The translations under genes and the position numbers were made by a program. The notes beneath the pieces were generated by a model. The model saw only the letters and a program-made list of their open reading frames with translations, was not told the DNA's origin and made no database searches. 64,000 nt of DNA from Sphingopyxis sp. (GTDB lineage: Bacteria; Pseudomonadota; Alphaproteobacteria; Sphingomonadales; Sphingomonadaceae). Where the stretch lies: positions 620,001-684,000 of the forward strand of contig NZ_JADIZJ010000021.1 of NCBI RefSeq assembly GCF_016704835.1, read 5' to 3'. Below, piece by piece: positions 1 through 8,385 of the stretch (position 1 is the first letter of the stretch; every line of letters begins with the position of its first letter).

Positions 1-172
1 ACCGCCGCGCTTGACTTTGCGCCCCTCCCCCTCTAATCGCGCGCCTTCGCAATGGACCCCGCACCCCGGTGAAGCGGCGGTCGCATATGGTGTCGAGCCT
101 GGCTTGATACCCATATGGTGCGACCCGGGACACGCCGAAATCTCTCGGTACACAGCAAGTTGGAGACGACAT

Positions 173-784
173 ATGTCGAAGCGCCATAGCGCCAAGTATA
201 AACTCGACCGCCGGATGGGTGAAAACATCTGGGGTCGCCCGAAGAGCCCGGTCAACCGCCGCGAATATGGCCCCGGCCAGCACGGTCAGCGCCGCAAGGG
301 CAAGGTGTCGGATTTCGGCATCCAGCTGCGCGCGAAGCAGAAGCTGAAGGGCTATTACGGCGACATCACCGAAAAGCAGTTCAAGAAGAATTATTTCGAA
401 GCGTCGCGGATGAAGGGCGACACGGGTCAGAACCTGATCGGCCTGCTCGAACGCCGCCTCGACGCGGTCGTTTACCGCTCGAAATTCACCCCGACGATCT
501 TCTCGGCGCGCCAGCTGGTCAGCCACGGTCACGTCTATGTGAACGGCGTGAAGTGCAACGTCGCCAGCCGCTTGGTGAAGCCGGGTGACGAAATCACCCT
601 GGGCAAAAAAGCGCAGGAAATGGCGCTGGTCGCCGAAGCGCAGAGCCTGCCCGAGCGCGACCTGCCCGAATATCTGGCGATCGACGGCACCAAGGCCACC
701 TACGTCCGCGTCCCGACGCTCGACGAAGTGCCCTATCCGGTGAAGATGGAACCGAACCTGGTCGTCGAATTCTATTCGCGCTGA
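173..784 (+). CDS. rpsD: 30S ribosomal protein S4
   Basis: Primary 16S rRNA-binding protein of the small subunit body. The product is 203 aa, the usual alphaproteobacterial length. The N-terminal S4 domain opens MSKRHSAKYKLDRRMG and contains the GQHGQRRKGK segment. The RNA-binding S4 fold follows at about residues 93-155 (LERRLDAVVYRSKF, then ARQLVSHGHVYVNG). I chose the ATG at 173 because a GGAG lies just upstream and the family begins MSKR; the open frame continues to position 11 but that extension is not S4-like. It stands alone and ends in an intrinsic terminator. Confidence 0.98.
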   Translation: MSKRHSAKYKLDRRMGENIWGRPKSPVNRREYGPGQHGQRRKGKVSDFGIQLRAKQKLKGYYGDITEKQFKKNYFEASRMKGDTGQNLIGLLERRLDAVVYRSKFTPTIFSARQLVSHGHVYVNGVKCNVASRLVKPGDEITLGKKAQEMALVAEAQSLPERDLPEYLAIDGTKATYVRVPTLDEVPYPVKMEPNLVVEFYSR

Positions 785-810
785 TCGGCTTTCACCGAAA
801 CGATTTCAGA

Positions 811-840
811 AGGGCGGTCCGTCAGGGCCGCCCTTTTTCT
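811..840 (+). terminator. Rho-independent terminator of rpsD
   Basis: A seven-base stem AGGGCGG (811-817) pairs with CCGCCCT (828-834) around a 10-nt loop and is followed by TTTTCT. It starts 26 nt after the rpsD stop, in the right orientation. Confidence 0.85.
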
Positions 841-918
841 TTGGTGGTTTATGCCGTTTGCAAATCCATCGCGCCGATGGCGCCTGACGACCAGTCAAAG
901 CCGATAGTCCGGCCCCGC

Positions 919-2883
919 TCACGGCAGTTGCAACGTCTTTTTCAAAAAGGCGTCGGAACGGCGCAGCATGTCGGCCCGCGCGGTCGAATCGTAGATCTGA
1001 TGGTCCAGGCCTGGATAGGTCACCAACTCGACGGGCTTTCCGGCCGCCTTCAGTGCCGCCTCCATCGCTTTGGCCTGCGAGATGTCAACATTCAGATCCT
1101 GGTCTCCGCTGAACATCAGTACGGGCGCCTTGATCTTTGCCACCTGTTGCGTGGGCGAGCCTTCGACGAGATGCGCGCCGGTGCCGATGAAATCGCTGAC
1201 GATCCTGGCGTTGGTGAAGTTACCGGCCCTCTCGACCAGTCCCTTGAGATCGGTCACCGGTGCGATCGCCACGGTCGCCTTGAAGAGATCGGGATCGAGC
1301 ACCCCCGCCTGAAGTGCCGCATAGCCTCCATAGGACCAGCCGACGACAGCGAGTCTGGAGGAATCGGCGATGCCTTCTTTGACCATCCAGCGCCCGGCAT
1401 CGTTGACGTCGCCGACAGCGAGTTTCCATGATTTGAAGCCATTTTCGACATACCAATCGTCCCCGTAACCTGCCGATCCACGGAAATTGGGCTGGATCAC
1501 TGCATAACCCTGTGCCGAATAATATTGCGCGAGCCAGTCGAAGCCCCACTCATCGCGGGACGAAGGGCCGCCATGCGGCATGACGATCGCGGGCAACTTC
1601 TTTGCGTCACGGCCGGGAGGCAGTGTCAGATAGGCGGGTATCATCGTGCCATCGGCGGCAGCGTAGCTGACCGGCCGCACTTCGGCCTGCGTCCGGCTCT
1701 CGAGTTCCGGACGGGCCAGCGCCACCTCGTGCAGCTTTCGACTGGCCTTGTCATAAACATAATAGCGGCCAGGATCGGTATCGCTGCCTGCGAAGAGCAA
1801 CAACCGGCTTTCATCGCGACTCGCGTCGACGAACCGGATGAGCGGGAGGCCAGGCAAGGCTTTTTGCAGCTTCGCCGCCAGCGACGCATATTCAGAGTCG
1901 AACAGCTTGAACTCGGGCTTGTCGGTCGAATAGGCGACGCCGATCACCCGCCCGGTCCGGCCGATCCGCAATATTTCGCCGGCGTCGACCTGGCCGTGGG
2001 CAAACAACAATTCTTCCGCCGCCGCTTCGCCGAGCGTGACGGCATAGACCGCGCTGCGCCCATCTTTGTCTTTGAACCCATAAGCGAGATTGCGCTTGCC
2101 ATCGACAGCGACGGGAGTGAACGCGTCGCCATCACTGGTTACGCGCGACAACGGCTTCCAATCGCGCGAGCCCGGTTTGCGATAGCTGTAGATCATCAGG
2201 TCGCGTTGCATCCCCTGCCCGTCAGTCGCGCGCACGCCGACGATGCGGACGGCGCCGGTTTCGTCGGCAAGGTAGCGTGAGGCGTCGATGCGCGGCGATT
2301 CAATGCGCCGGACGCGCAGGCTCGCCGTATCGACCATGTCCACACCGAGCCCCTCGTCGATGCTCGAAAGTCGGGTATTGGTCTGCTCTTGCTGACGATA
2401 TTCGCGGGTCATAACGACCTGGCCGTCGTCGGCCACCGGCCAGGCGATGATCTGGCCGTCGAACTGGTGAAGGCCGTAGGCGCCCTTCAGACTGTGCTGG
2501 CCAAGTTGCTTGATGTTGCTGCCGTCGGTGCCGACCGCCACGAGCCGCGTAAAGGGCACGGGGTGGCCGACGCCGGGATCCGCCACACCATATAGGGTGC
2601 AGACCAGCCGCACATTCGACGCCCAATTGCATCCGGCGAGCTTCCACGGCGCACCGTCAGACTGAAAGACCGCCTTGGGTGCGCCGCCTTCGGCGCCGGC
2701 GACGAACAGGACCGAACCACGGTCGCGTGCTGGCTGGATGAACGCTAGCTGCGTTCCGTCGGGCGACATGCTTATGTCCCCGACACTTTCGCGCGCGCCG
2801 TAAAGCGCGGCGTTGTCGGTCTGTGCAATCGTCTGCACCGGAATCAGCGCGACTATCGCACCCAGTAAAACCCGATTTTTCAA
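919..2883 (-). CDS. S9 family (prolyl oligopeptidase-like) serine peptidase, exported
   Basis: Periplasmic serine peptidase of the S9 family (dipeptidyl/acylaminoacyl peptidase type), about 654 aa. An N-terminal signal peptide (KNRVLLGAIVALIPVQTIAQ) is followed by a beta-propeller-like region, then the alpha/beta hydrolase domain. The nucleophile elbow is GWSYGGY (Ser near residue 517), the acid is in SGDQDLNV and the catalytic His is in GLDHQIY. The start is a TTG at 2883 with GGGAGG a few bases upstream and the signal peptide directly after it. The longer open frame to 3204 has no signal peptide and overlaps the promoter of the divergent peptidase gene. Family is clear; exact substrate is not. 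Confidence 0.9.
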   Translation of the reverse strand: MKNRVLLGAIVALIPVQTIAQTDNAALYGARESVGDISMSPDGTQLAFIQPARDRGSVLFVAGAEGGAPKAVFQSDGAPWKLAGCNWASNVRLVCTLYGVADPGVGHPVPFTRLVAVGTDGSNIKQLGQHSLKGAYGLHQFDGQIIAWPVADDGQVVMTREYRQQEQTNTRLSSIDEGLGVDMVDTASLRVRRIESPRIDASRYLADETGAVRIVGVRATDGQGMQRDLMIYSYRKPGSRDWKPLSRVTSDGDAFTPVAVDGKRNLAYGFKDKDGRSAVYAVTLGEAAAEELLFAHGQVDAGEILRIGRTGRVIGVAYSTDKPEFKLFDSEYASLAAKLQKALPGLPLIRFVDASRDESRLLLFAGSDTDPGRYYVYDKASRKLHEVALARPELESRTQAEVRPVSYAAADGTMIPAYLTLPPGRDAKKLPAIVMPHGGPSSRDEWGFDWLAQYYSAQGYAVIQPNFRGSAGYGDDWYVENGFKSWKLAVGDVNDAGRWMVKEGIADSSRLAVVGWSYGGYAALQAGVLDPDLFKATVAIAPVTDLKGLVERAGNFTNARIVSDFIGTGAHLVEGSPTQQVAKIKAPVLMFSGDQDLNVDISQAKAMEAALKAAGKPVELVTYPGLDHQIYDSTARADMLRRSDAFLKKTLQLP

Positions 2884-3109
2884 GATTATGCCTCCCGCGG
2901 TTGCGTTGCATAATTGACCGCCCATGCCGATATGAGCAAGGTCAAATAGCACCGCTTTCGTTGCCATTCTGGTTGCAGGGGCTCTGCCATTTTCCGGCGG
3001 ACGTCTGGATCCGACATACACGACCGCGCGACACCCCCCCGACCTTGCATCGGCGCGTTGCGGCTGGCACAAGCCCTCTCGTCGCAATCGAAAACCCAAG
3101 GACATTCCC

Positions 3110-4798
3110 ATGCTTCGTTCCCCCCGAGCCGCCGCGGCTTTCGCGGCCCTTCTGTCGCTCACCGCATGCAACGCGTCCGACAAGGGAGCGACATCCGCGA
3201 CCACGCTGCCCGACGTTGAGGTTCCCGAACTGTCGCTCGCGACGCTTCAGGAAGTCACGAAGGAGCTGTCGCTCGACTCCTATGAAGGCCGCGCGCCTGG
3301 CACCCCCGGCGAGGAAAAGACCGTCGCCTATATCATCAAGAAATATCAGGAAGCGGGGCTGAAGCCCGGCAACAACGGTAGCTGGACGCAGGACGTGCCG
3401 CTGGTCGAAATCACCGCGAAAAACGCGACGCCCGTCACCTTTACCGGCGGCAAGTCCCCGGTCACCGCGCAATACGCCAAGGACTATGTCGCCTTCAGCT
3501 ATCGCGTGCAGCCCAAGACCGAAATCAGGGACAGCGACGTCGTATTTGTCGGTTACGGCATCAACGCCCCCGAAAAGGGCTGGAACGACTACGCCGGCCT
3601 CGATGTGAAGGGGAAGACCGTTGTCGTGCTCGTCAACGATCCCGACTGGCAGACCAAGGAAGCCAAGGGCGAATTCAACGGCCGCGCGATGACCTACTAC
3701 GGCCGCTGGTCGTATAAATATGAGGAAGCCGCGCGGCAGGGCGCCGCCGCCGTGCTGATCGTCCACGACACCGAACCCGCCGCCTATGGCTGGAATGTCG
3801 TCGAATCCAGCAACACCGGCACCCAATATCTGGCCGAAAGCAAGGACGGCGGCGCCAGCCAGACGGTCGCCAACGGCTGGATCCAGCTGCCCAAGGCCAA
3901 GGAGCTGTTCGCCAGCGCGGGGCAGGACTTCGATGCGCTGCGTGACGCCGCGAAAAAGAAGGGCTTCAAGCCCGTCGCGCTGACCGGCGTAAAGGCCAAT
4001 TTCAGCTTCGACAACGAAATCGCCAAGAAGATGTCGCGCAACGTCATCGGCGTGTTGCCGGGGGTCAAGCGTCCGCAAGAATATGTGCTTTATACCGGCC
4101 ATTGGGATCACCTCGGCCGCTGCACGCCGGTCGCTGGCGACGACATATGCAACGGCGCGGTCGACAATGCGACCGGCATCGCGGGCCTCGTGACGCTGGC
4201 GCAAGCGTTCCAAAAAGCGGGTGCACCCGATCGCAGCATCGTATTCCTGGCGGTGACCGCCGAGGAATCGGGGCTGCTCGGGTCGAAATATTATGCCGAA
4301 AACCCCGTGTTTCCGCTTTCTCAGACCGTTGGGGGGGTGAACATGGACGCGCTCAACGCGGTCGGTCCGGCGAAGGACATCGTGGTCGTCGGCGGCGGCA
4401 AGTCCGAACTCGACGCTTATGTCGAAAAGCTCGCCAAGCTGGAGGGCCGCACGATCAAGGCCGAACCGACCCCCGAAAAGGGTTTTTACTATCGCTCCGA
4501 CCATTTCAGCTTTGCCAAGCTGGGCGTGCCGATGTTCAATTTCGGCAGCGGCGACGAACTGGTTGAGGGCGGCGTCGACGCGGGCAAGAAAGCGTCGGAA
4601 GATTATGAAACCAACCGCTATCACGCGCCGGGCGACGAATATGAGGCGATCACCAACTGGGGCGGCATGATGTCGGACCTGCGCCTCTATTACGCCGCGG
4701 GCCGCATGCTGGCGATGACCGAGGCATGGCCGAACTGGGTCGAAGGCGACGAATTTCGCGCCGCCCGCGACAAGTCGCGCAGCGCAGCGAAGAAGTAG
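3110..4798 (+). CDS. M28 family zinc aminopeptidase lipoprotein
   Basis: Zinc-dependent exopeptidase of family M28, 562 aa, with an inserted protease-associated domain. The N-terminus is a lipoprotein signal ending in the lipobox LTAC. Zinc ligands and catalytic residues appear in family order: HWDHLG, GAVDNATG, TAEESGLLGS, NMDALN and the final His in YYRSDHFSF. The ATG at 3110 has AAGGA upstream. It is divergent from the S9 peptidase, so the two exported peptidases share a control region at 2884-3109. It probably takes part in peptide scavenging in the periplasm (inference). Confidence 0.92.
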   Translation: MLRSPRAAAAFAALLSLTACNASDKGATSATTLPDVEVPELSLATLQEVTKELSLDSYEGRAPGTPGEEKTVAYIIKKYQEAGLKPGNNGSWTQDVPLVEITAKNATPVTFTGGKSPVTAQYAKDYVAFSYRVQPKTEIRDSDVVFVGYGINAPEKGWNDYAGLDVKGKTVVVLVNDPDWQTKEAKGEFNGRAMTYYGRWSYKYEEAARQGAAAVLIVHDTEPAAYGWNVVESSNTGTQYLAESKDGGASQTVANGWIQLPKAKELFASAGQDFDALRDAAKKKGFKPVALTGVKANFSFDNEIAKKMSRNVIGVLPGVKRPQEYVLYTGHWDHLGRCTPVAGDDICNGAVDNATGIAGLVTLAQAFQKAGAPDRSIVFLAVTAEESGLLGSKYYAENPVFPLSQTVGGVNMDALNAVGPAKDIVVVGGGKSELDAYVEKLAKLEGRTIKAEPTPEKGFYYRSDHFSFAKLGVPMFNFGSGDELVEGGVDAGKKASEDYETNRYHAPGDEYEAITNWGGMMSDLRLYYAAGRMLAMTEAWPNWVEGDEFRAARDKSRSAAKK

Positions 4799-4807
4799 TA
4801 ACCGCAT

Positions 4808-4895
4808 CTTCGTCATTGTGAGGAACGAAGTGACGCGGCAATCCAGAGTGGCGTAAACCGCGCTGGATTGCTTCGCGTCGCTCGCAATGACGAAA
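4808..4895. repeat. Dispersed palindromic (REP-like) element
   Basis: Two long inverted arms face each other: 4808-4846 (CTTCGTCATTGTGAGG onward to GCAATCCAG) and 4862-4895 (CTGGATTGCTTCGCG onward to CAATGACGAAAG), separated by about 15 nt. The design CTTCGTCATTG...CAATCCAG / CTGGATTG...CAATGACGAAG is a repeat type seen between genes in sphingomonad genomes. It sits between the M28 gene and aguA, and its right arm runs up to the aguA ribosome-binding site. Confidence 0.8.
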
Positions 4896-4910
4896 GAGGA
4901 TTTGACCGGC

Positions 4911-5894
4911 ATGACCCTAAAAATGCCCGCCGAATGGGCGCCGCACGAAGCCGTGTGGATCGGCTTTCCGCACCTTGCCGACGAATGGTCGGGGCAGATC
5001 GACGCCGCGCGGCGCGACGTCGCCGCCTTTGCCAACGCCGTCCACGACGGCGGCCGCGGCGAGCAGGTGCGACTGGTCGTCAACGACGAGCGGCAAGCGC
5101 AGATCGCAGCGGCGCTGGTCGATGAGGGCGTGCATATCCTGATCCAGCCGCTCGGCGACATCTGGCTACGCGACACCGGGCCGATCATCGCGGGGACCGG
5201 CCCGGCGCGGCGCGCGCGCAATTTCGAATTCAACTGGTGGGGCGAGAAATTCGTGATGCCCGGCGATCAGGAAGTCGGCGCGGCGCTTGCAGCCTCGAGC
5301 GGGCTGCCCGTCGATCATCAGGACTGGGTGCTCGAAGGCGGCGGCATCGACGTCGACGGCACGGGGCTGTGCGTCACCACCGAGGAATGCCTGCTCAACC
5401 TCAACCGCAATCCCACGCTGACGCGCGACGACATATCGGTGCGGCTGCACCAGTCGCTCGGTATCGACCGGCTGCTGTGGCTCGGCAACGGGCTGGTCGG
5501 CGATCATACCGACGGTCATGTCGACAATCTGGCACGCTTTGTCGGCGAAGGGCGACTGGCGCTGGCCGTCGCGGCGGGGTCGAACGACCCGAACGCCCAT
5601 ATCTACGCCGAAGCGCGCGCGCGGACGACGGCGTTCGGCGGAGTCGAAATCATCGACCTCCCCTCGCCCGGACGGATCGAGATCGACGGCGAGATCGCGG
5701 CGGCGAGCTATATGAACTTCTACATCGGCAACAGCACCGTTGTCGTGCCGACCTATGACGTCTCAAACGATAATGCCGCGGTCGAAACGCTGGCGGCGCT
5801 GTTCCCCGACCGGCGCGCCGTCGGCATCCCCGCCCTCGGCATCATCGCCGGTGGCGGCAGCTTCCATTGCTCGAGCCAGCAGTTGCCGTGCTGA
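4911..5894 (+). CDS. aguA: Agmatine deiminase
   Basis: Hydrolyses agmatine to N-carbamoylputrescine and ammonia, in polyamine synthesis from arginine. The protein belongs to the PAD-type guanidino-group-modifying fold. Key motifs are GDIWLRDTGP, EGGGIDVDG, GDHTDGHVDN and the C-terminal nucleophile Cys in GGGSFHCSSQQ. I prefer the ATG at 4911 (327 aa) because AAGAGGA lies 10 nt upstream; the earlier ATG at 4887 falls inside the palindromic repeat. aguB, which uses its product, follows after a small membrane-protein gene, so the three probably form one unit. Confidence 0.93.
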   Translation: MTLKMPAEWAPHEAVWIGFPHLADEWSGQIDAARRDVAAFANAVHDGGRGEQVRLVVNDERQAQIAAALVDEGVHILIQPLGDIWLRDTGPIIAGTGPARRARNFEFNWWGEKFVMPGDQEVGAALAASSGLPVDHQDWVLEGGGIDVDGTGLCVTTEECLLNLNRNPTLTRDDISVRLHQSLGIDRLLWLGNGLVGDHTDGHVDNLARFVGEGRLALAVAAGSNDPNAHIYAEARARTTAFGGVEIIDLPSPGRIEIDGEIAAASYMNFYIGNSTVVVPTYDVSNDNAAVETLAALFPDRRAVGIPALGIIAGGGSFHCSSQQLPC

Positions 5895-6244
5895 CGGCAG
5901 GCTTCATCGCGCGGGCTCTATTGTCGGGGTTGATTATAGCAGCAATCGCGTGGATCGGTCGGCGAAACGCCGCCGCAGCCGCGCTGGTGGCATCGCTGCC
6001 GCTGGTATCGCTGCTCGGGATCTTGTGGCTTTGGCACGATACGGGAGATCGCGAGCGGCTCGCCGGTCATATGGAGGCGACCTTCTGGTATGTCCTGCCC
6101 AGCCTGCCGATGTTTCTGGTCACGCCCATCATGCTCCGCAGCGGCATGAATTTCTGGATTTCACTGGGCGCGGGTTGCGCGCTCACTATAGTGCTCTATC
6201 TTCTCGTCATTCCCCTTGCCGCGAAGTTCGGCATCAGATTGTAA
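5888..6244 (+). CDS. DUF3147 family small membrane protein
   Basis: About 118 aa with four predicted membrane segments, the first starting AGFIARALLSGLIIAAIAW. The family has no established role. The GTG at 5888 overlaps the aguA stop (tga 5892-5894); an earlier TTG at 5867 is possible. Its position between aguA and aguB suggests co-transcription, and a role linked to polyamine handling is conceivable but unproven. Confidence 0.75.
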   Translation: MLTAGFIARALLSGLIIAAIAWIGRRNAAAAALVASLPLVSLLGILWLWHDTGDRERLAGHMEATFWYVLPSLPMFLVTPIMLRSGMNFWISLGAGCALTIVLYLLVIPLAAKFGIRL

Positions 6245-6254
6245 GCTTTCGATC

Positions 6255-7106
6255 ATGACCCGCACGATCACCGTTGCCGCGCTGCAACTTCCCCTGCCCG
6301 GCCCCGCTCAGCCCAATATCGAGGCCGTGACCGCGCTCGTCGAGGACGCCGCCGCGCAAGGCGCGCAGGTCATCCTGCCGCCCGAACTTTTCGAAGGTCC
6401 CTATTTCTGTCAGGTCGAAGCTGAGGAATTGTTCGCCTCGGCGCGTCCGACCGCCGAGCATCCGAGCGTCGTCGCTATGCAGGCGCTCGCCGCGAAGCTG
6501 AAGGTTGCGATTCCGACGAGCTATTTCGAGAAGGACGGGCCGCATTATTACAACACGCTCGCGATGATCGGCCCCGACGGCGCGATCATGGGGACGTATC
6601 GCAAAAGCCATATCCCCGACGGTCCGGGCTATGAGGAAAAATATTATTTCCGCCCTGGCAACACGGGGTTCAAAGTGTGGGACGTCTTCGGCACGCGGAT
6701 CGGCGTCGGCGTCTGCTGGGACCAATGGTATCCCGAATGCGCGCGCGCGATGGCGCTGATGGGCGCCGAGCTGCTGTTCTACCCCACCGCGATCGGCAGC
6801 GAGCCCTACGACGCCGACCTCGACACCAGCCGGATGTGGCGCCGTGCGATGCAGGGGCATGCGGTGTCGAACTGCATGCCAGTGATCGCCGCGAACCGCA
6901 TCGGGGCCGAAGGCGACGCCAATTTCTATGGCCACAGCTTTATCAGCGACGAATGGGGCGATCTGACGCAGGAATTTGGCGCGTCGGAAACCGGTGTGCT
7001 GATCGAAACTATCGATCTCGACCGCGCGGCGAAGCACCGTGCGGGAATGGGATTTTTTCGCGACCGGCGACCGCAGCTTTATGGGCGGCTGGTTGAAGAC
7101 ATTTGA
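6255..7106 (+). CDS. aguB: N-carbamoylputrescine amidase
   Basis: Nitrilase-superfamily amidase, 283 aa, that hydrolyses N-carbamoylputrescine to putrescine, CO2 and ammonia. The catalytic triad is visible as Glu in LPPELFEGPYF, Lys in YRKSHIPDGPG and Cys in GVGVCWDQWYPE. The family-typical start MTRTITVAALQ fixes the ATG at 6255, ten bases after the DUF3147 stop; the longer frame from 6216 adds non-conserved residues. Together with aguA it completes the agmatine route to putrescine. Confidence 0.95.
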   Translation: MTRTITVAALQLPLPGPAQPNIEAVTALVEDAAAQGAQVILPPELFEGPYFCQVEAEELFASARPTAEHPSVVAMQALAAKLKVAIPTSYFEKDGPHYYNTLAMIGPDGAIMGTYRKSHIPDGPGYEEKYYFRPGNTGFKVWDVFGTRIGVGVCWDQWYPECARAMALMGAELLFYPTAIGSEPYDADLDTSRMWRRAMQGHAVSNCMPVIAANRIGAEGDANFYGHSFISDEWGDLTQEFGASETGVLIETIDLDRAAKHRAGMGFFRDRRPQLYGRLVEDI

Positions 7107-7121
7107 ATCGGCGAAGCAGGC

Positions 7122-7736
7122 TCAGCTCTCGAAGCGGCGGATGCTTTCCAGGTCAGCGCGATCGAGCGGTTGGGTCAGCCACAGACCACCGCGACCGGCG
7201 CGCGACCAACGCACGATCGCGCGGCGCTTGACCCCACCCGCCAGGATCAGATCGAGTTCCTTGCCGACCTCGAAATGGCCGTCGTGGAGAAATCCAGCGC
7301 CATGCTGCGACAGATCGACCAGTTCGATGCTGCCCGTTCCCTCATCCGTTACCGCCTGGGCCCGGCTATGCACCGGCAGGCGCGGCTGGCGATAACCGGT
7401 AGCGCGCTGCTCGGCGGCCAGTTTTTTGAGCACATCGGCGACATCGACCTCTTTGTCGAAGGCAACACCGCAGCGGCCTTCATCGGACCAAACCACCGTG
7501 CCGCGCAGCTGCACTGTATCGGACAGCGCGATTTCGAGCTGTTCACCAACGCTGATCGGTACGTCCGCGGCGAGCATCATGCCGCGGTCGGATATATTGC
7601 GGACCCGCCACAGCCCGGCATCACCGTTGCGTATGATTTTCGCGATACGCCACACGGTGCGATAGCGATCGGCGCCGCGGCGATCACTGGCCGCGGCGGC
7701 AAATTCCTGCTCTTCGCTGGGGCAAGGTTGATTCAT
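7122..7736 (-). CDS. PilZ domain protein (two PilZ-like halves)
   Basis: About 204 aa. The first half has a PilZ-like pattern, RRGADRYRTVWR then RNISDRGMM, followed by a beta-strand region ending GTVVWSDEGRCGVAF. The second half repeats it more weakly (ELVDLSQHGAGFLHDG, then IVRWSRAGRGGLWL). PilZ domains bind cyclic di-GMP through RxxxR and (D/N)xSxxG; the first half has RRGADRYR and NISDRG, so it could bind, while the second has DLSQHG but no clear RxxxR. The ATG at 7736 has AAGGTGG upstream. It is convergent with aguB. Confidence 0.85.
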   Translation of the reverse strand: MNQPCPSEEQEFAAAASDRRGADRYRTVWRIAKIIRNGDAGLWRVRNISDRGMMLAADVPISVGEQLEIALSDTVQLRGTVVWSDEGRCGVAFDKEVDVADVLKKLAAEQRATGYRQPRLPVHSRAQAVTDEGTGSIELVDLSQHGAGFLHDGHFEVGKELDLILAGGVKRRAIVRWSRAGRGGLWLTQPLDRADLESIRRFES

Positions 7737-8083
7737 GACGTCCACCTTATCGGAGCAGGGTCAGAGCGAACCGGAAAGTCGCGATAAAAACTGCAAAATT
7801 CGCAATTCCACCCCAGTCCTGATATGGTGTTTTTCATTGTTTTCAATGCTCGTGCAGGTCGTCGTTTATAAGGATTCGGTGAACGCCACCGAACACCCGG
7901 CCAAACTTGATCGCTAACCATGAATAAATTTCGTAATTTGCATGTTTTAACGGTGCCAGCGCGGCGACATTAAGCGCCAGAATGGCAGCACCAGCCCAGC
8001 GACGGCACTCCATCGCACGCGCCAATCGCCAGTACGACGCGTCGCACACAGGTCGCGGCCCTACAAAATGTCGAAAATGCCTA
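7737..8083. other. Intergenic region, no gene supported
   Basis: This 347-base stretch separates the PilZ gene from the tRNA remnant. It is less GC-rich in places (7800-7860 and 7905-7950) and probably holds the PilZ promoter. One minus-strand frame crosses it and runs into the tRNA fragment, and I do not accept it as a gene. Confidence 0.6.
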
Positions 8084-8138
8084 TGGTGCCCCTGGCCGGA
8101 CTCGAACCAGCACTCCTTGCGGAACCGCATTTTGAGTG
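8084..8138 (-). other. 3' half of tRNA-Leu(CAA): attachment-site scar
   Basis: Read on the minus strand, this is the last 55 bases of a class II tRNA: anticodon loop CTCAAAA (anticodon CAA), anticodon 3' stem, long variable arm, T arm GCTGG / TTCGAGT / CCGGC, the 3' acceptor strand and an encoded CCA at 8086-8084. The 5' half (acceptor, D arm, 5' anticodon stem) is missing: upstream of the loop the sequence no longer pairs. Fragments from the anticodon loop to CCA are typical att direct repeats left by tyrosine-integrase islands. The intact gene should lie at the other, unseen, end of the island. Confidence 0.85.
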
Positions 8139-8195
8139 GGCCAAGACTATGTTAAGTAATTGATATCAAATTAAAATTTCTCGGTCAATCGATTT

Positions 8196-8239
8196 TTGTG
8201 CAAGGCTTTGTGTAAGTGTGTAAGACTTGTGTAAGGCTT
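8196..8239 (+). repeat. Cluster of TGTGYAAG direct repeats beside the attachment site
   Basis: TGTGCAAG or TGTGTAAG occurs four times, starting at 8197, 8209, 8217 and 8228, three of them continuing as RCTT. The cluster lies about 60-100 bases inside the island end, where arm-type integrase or excisionase sites would be expected. The rest of 8139-8385 shows no convincing gene. Confidence 0.55.
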
Positions 8240-8385
8240 TCCCACAAAAAGTCGGACGCGCCTTTGGTTGCTTAATAGCTGCTTGCAGACCTCGCTTCCA
8301 GTCCACATGATCTATCAATGATTGCCTCTCGCCCGAACCCCGCATGAAGGGGTGCTGGTTCGCTGCTTTGACCCTATGCCGCACA

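Noticed and set aside
2942..5233. 763-codon minus-strand frame across the M28 and aguA genes
   Set aside because: It lies opposite two well-supported genes, has no family signature and includes the palindromic repeat. It is a GC-codon shadow.
7843..8130. 95-codon minus-strand frame starting in the tRNA remnant
   Set aside because: Its first residues are translated T-arm and variable-loop sequence of the tRNA, a common false start; no ribosome-binding site.
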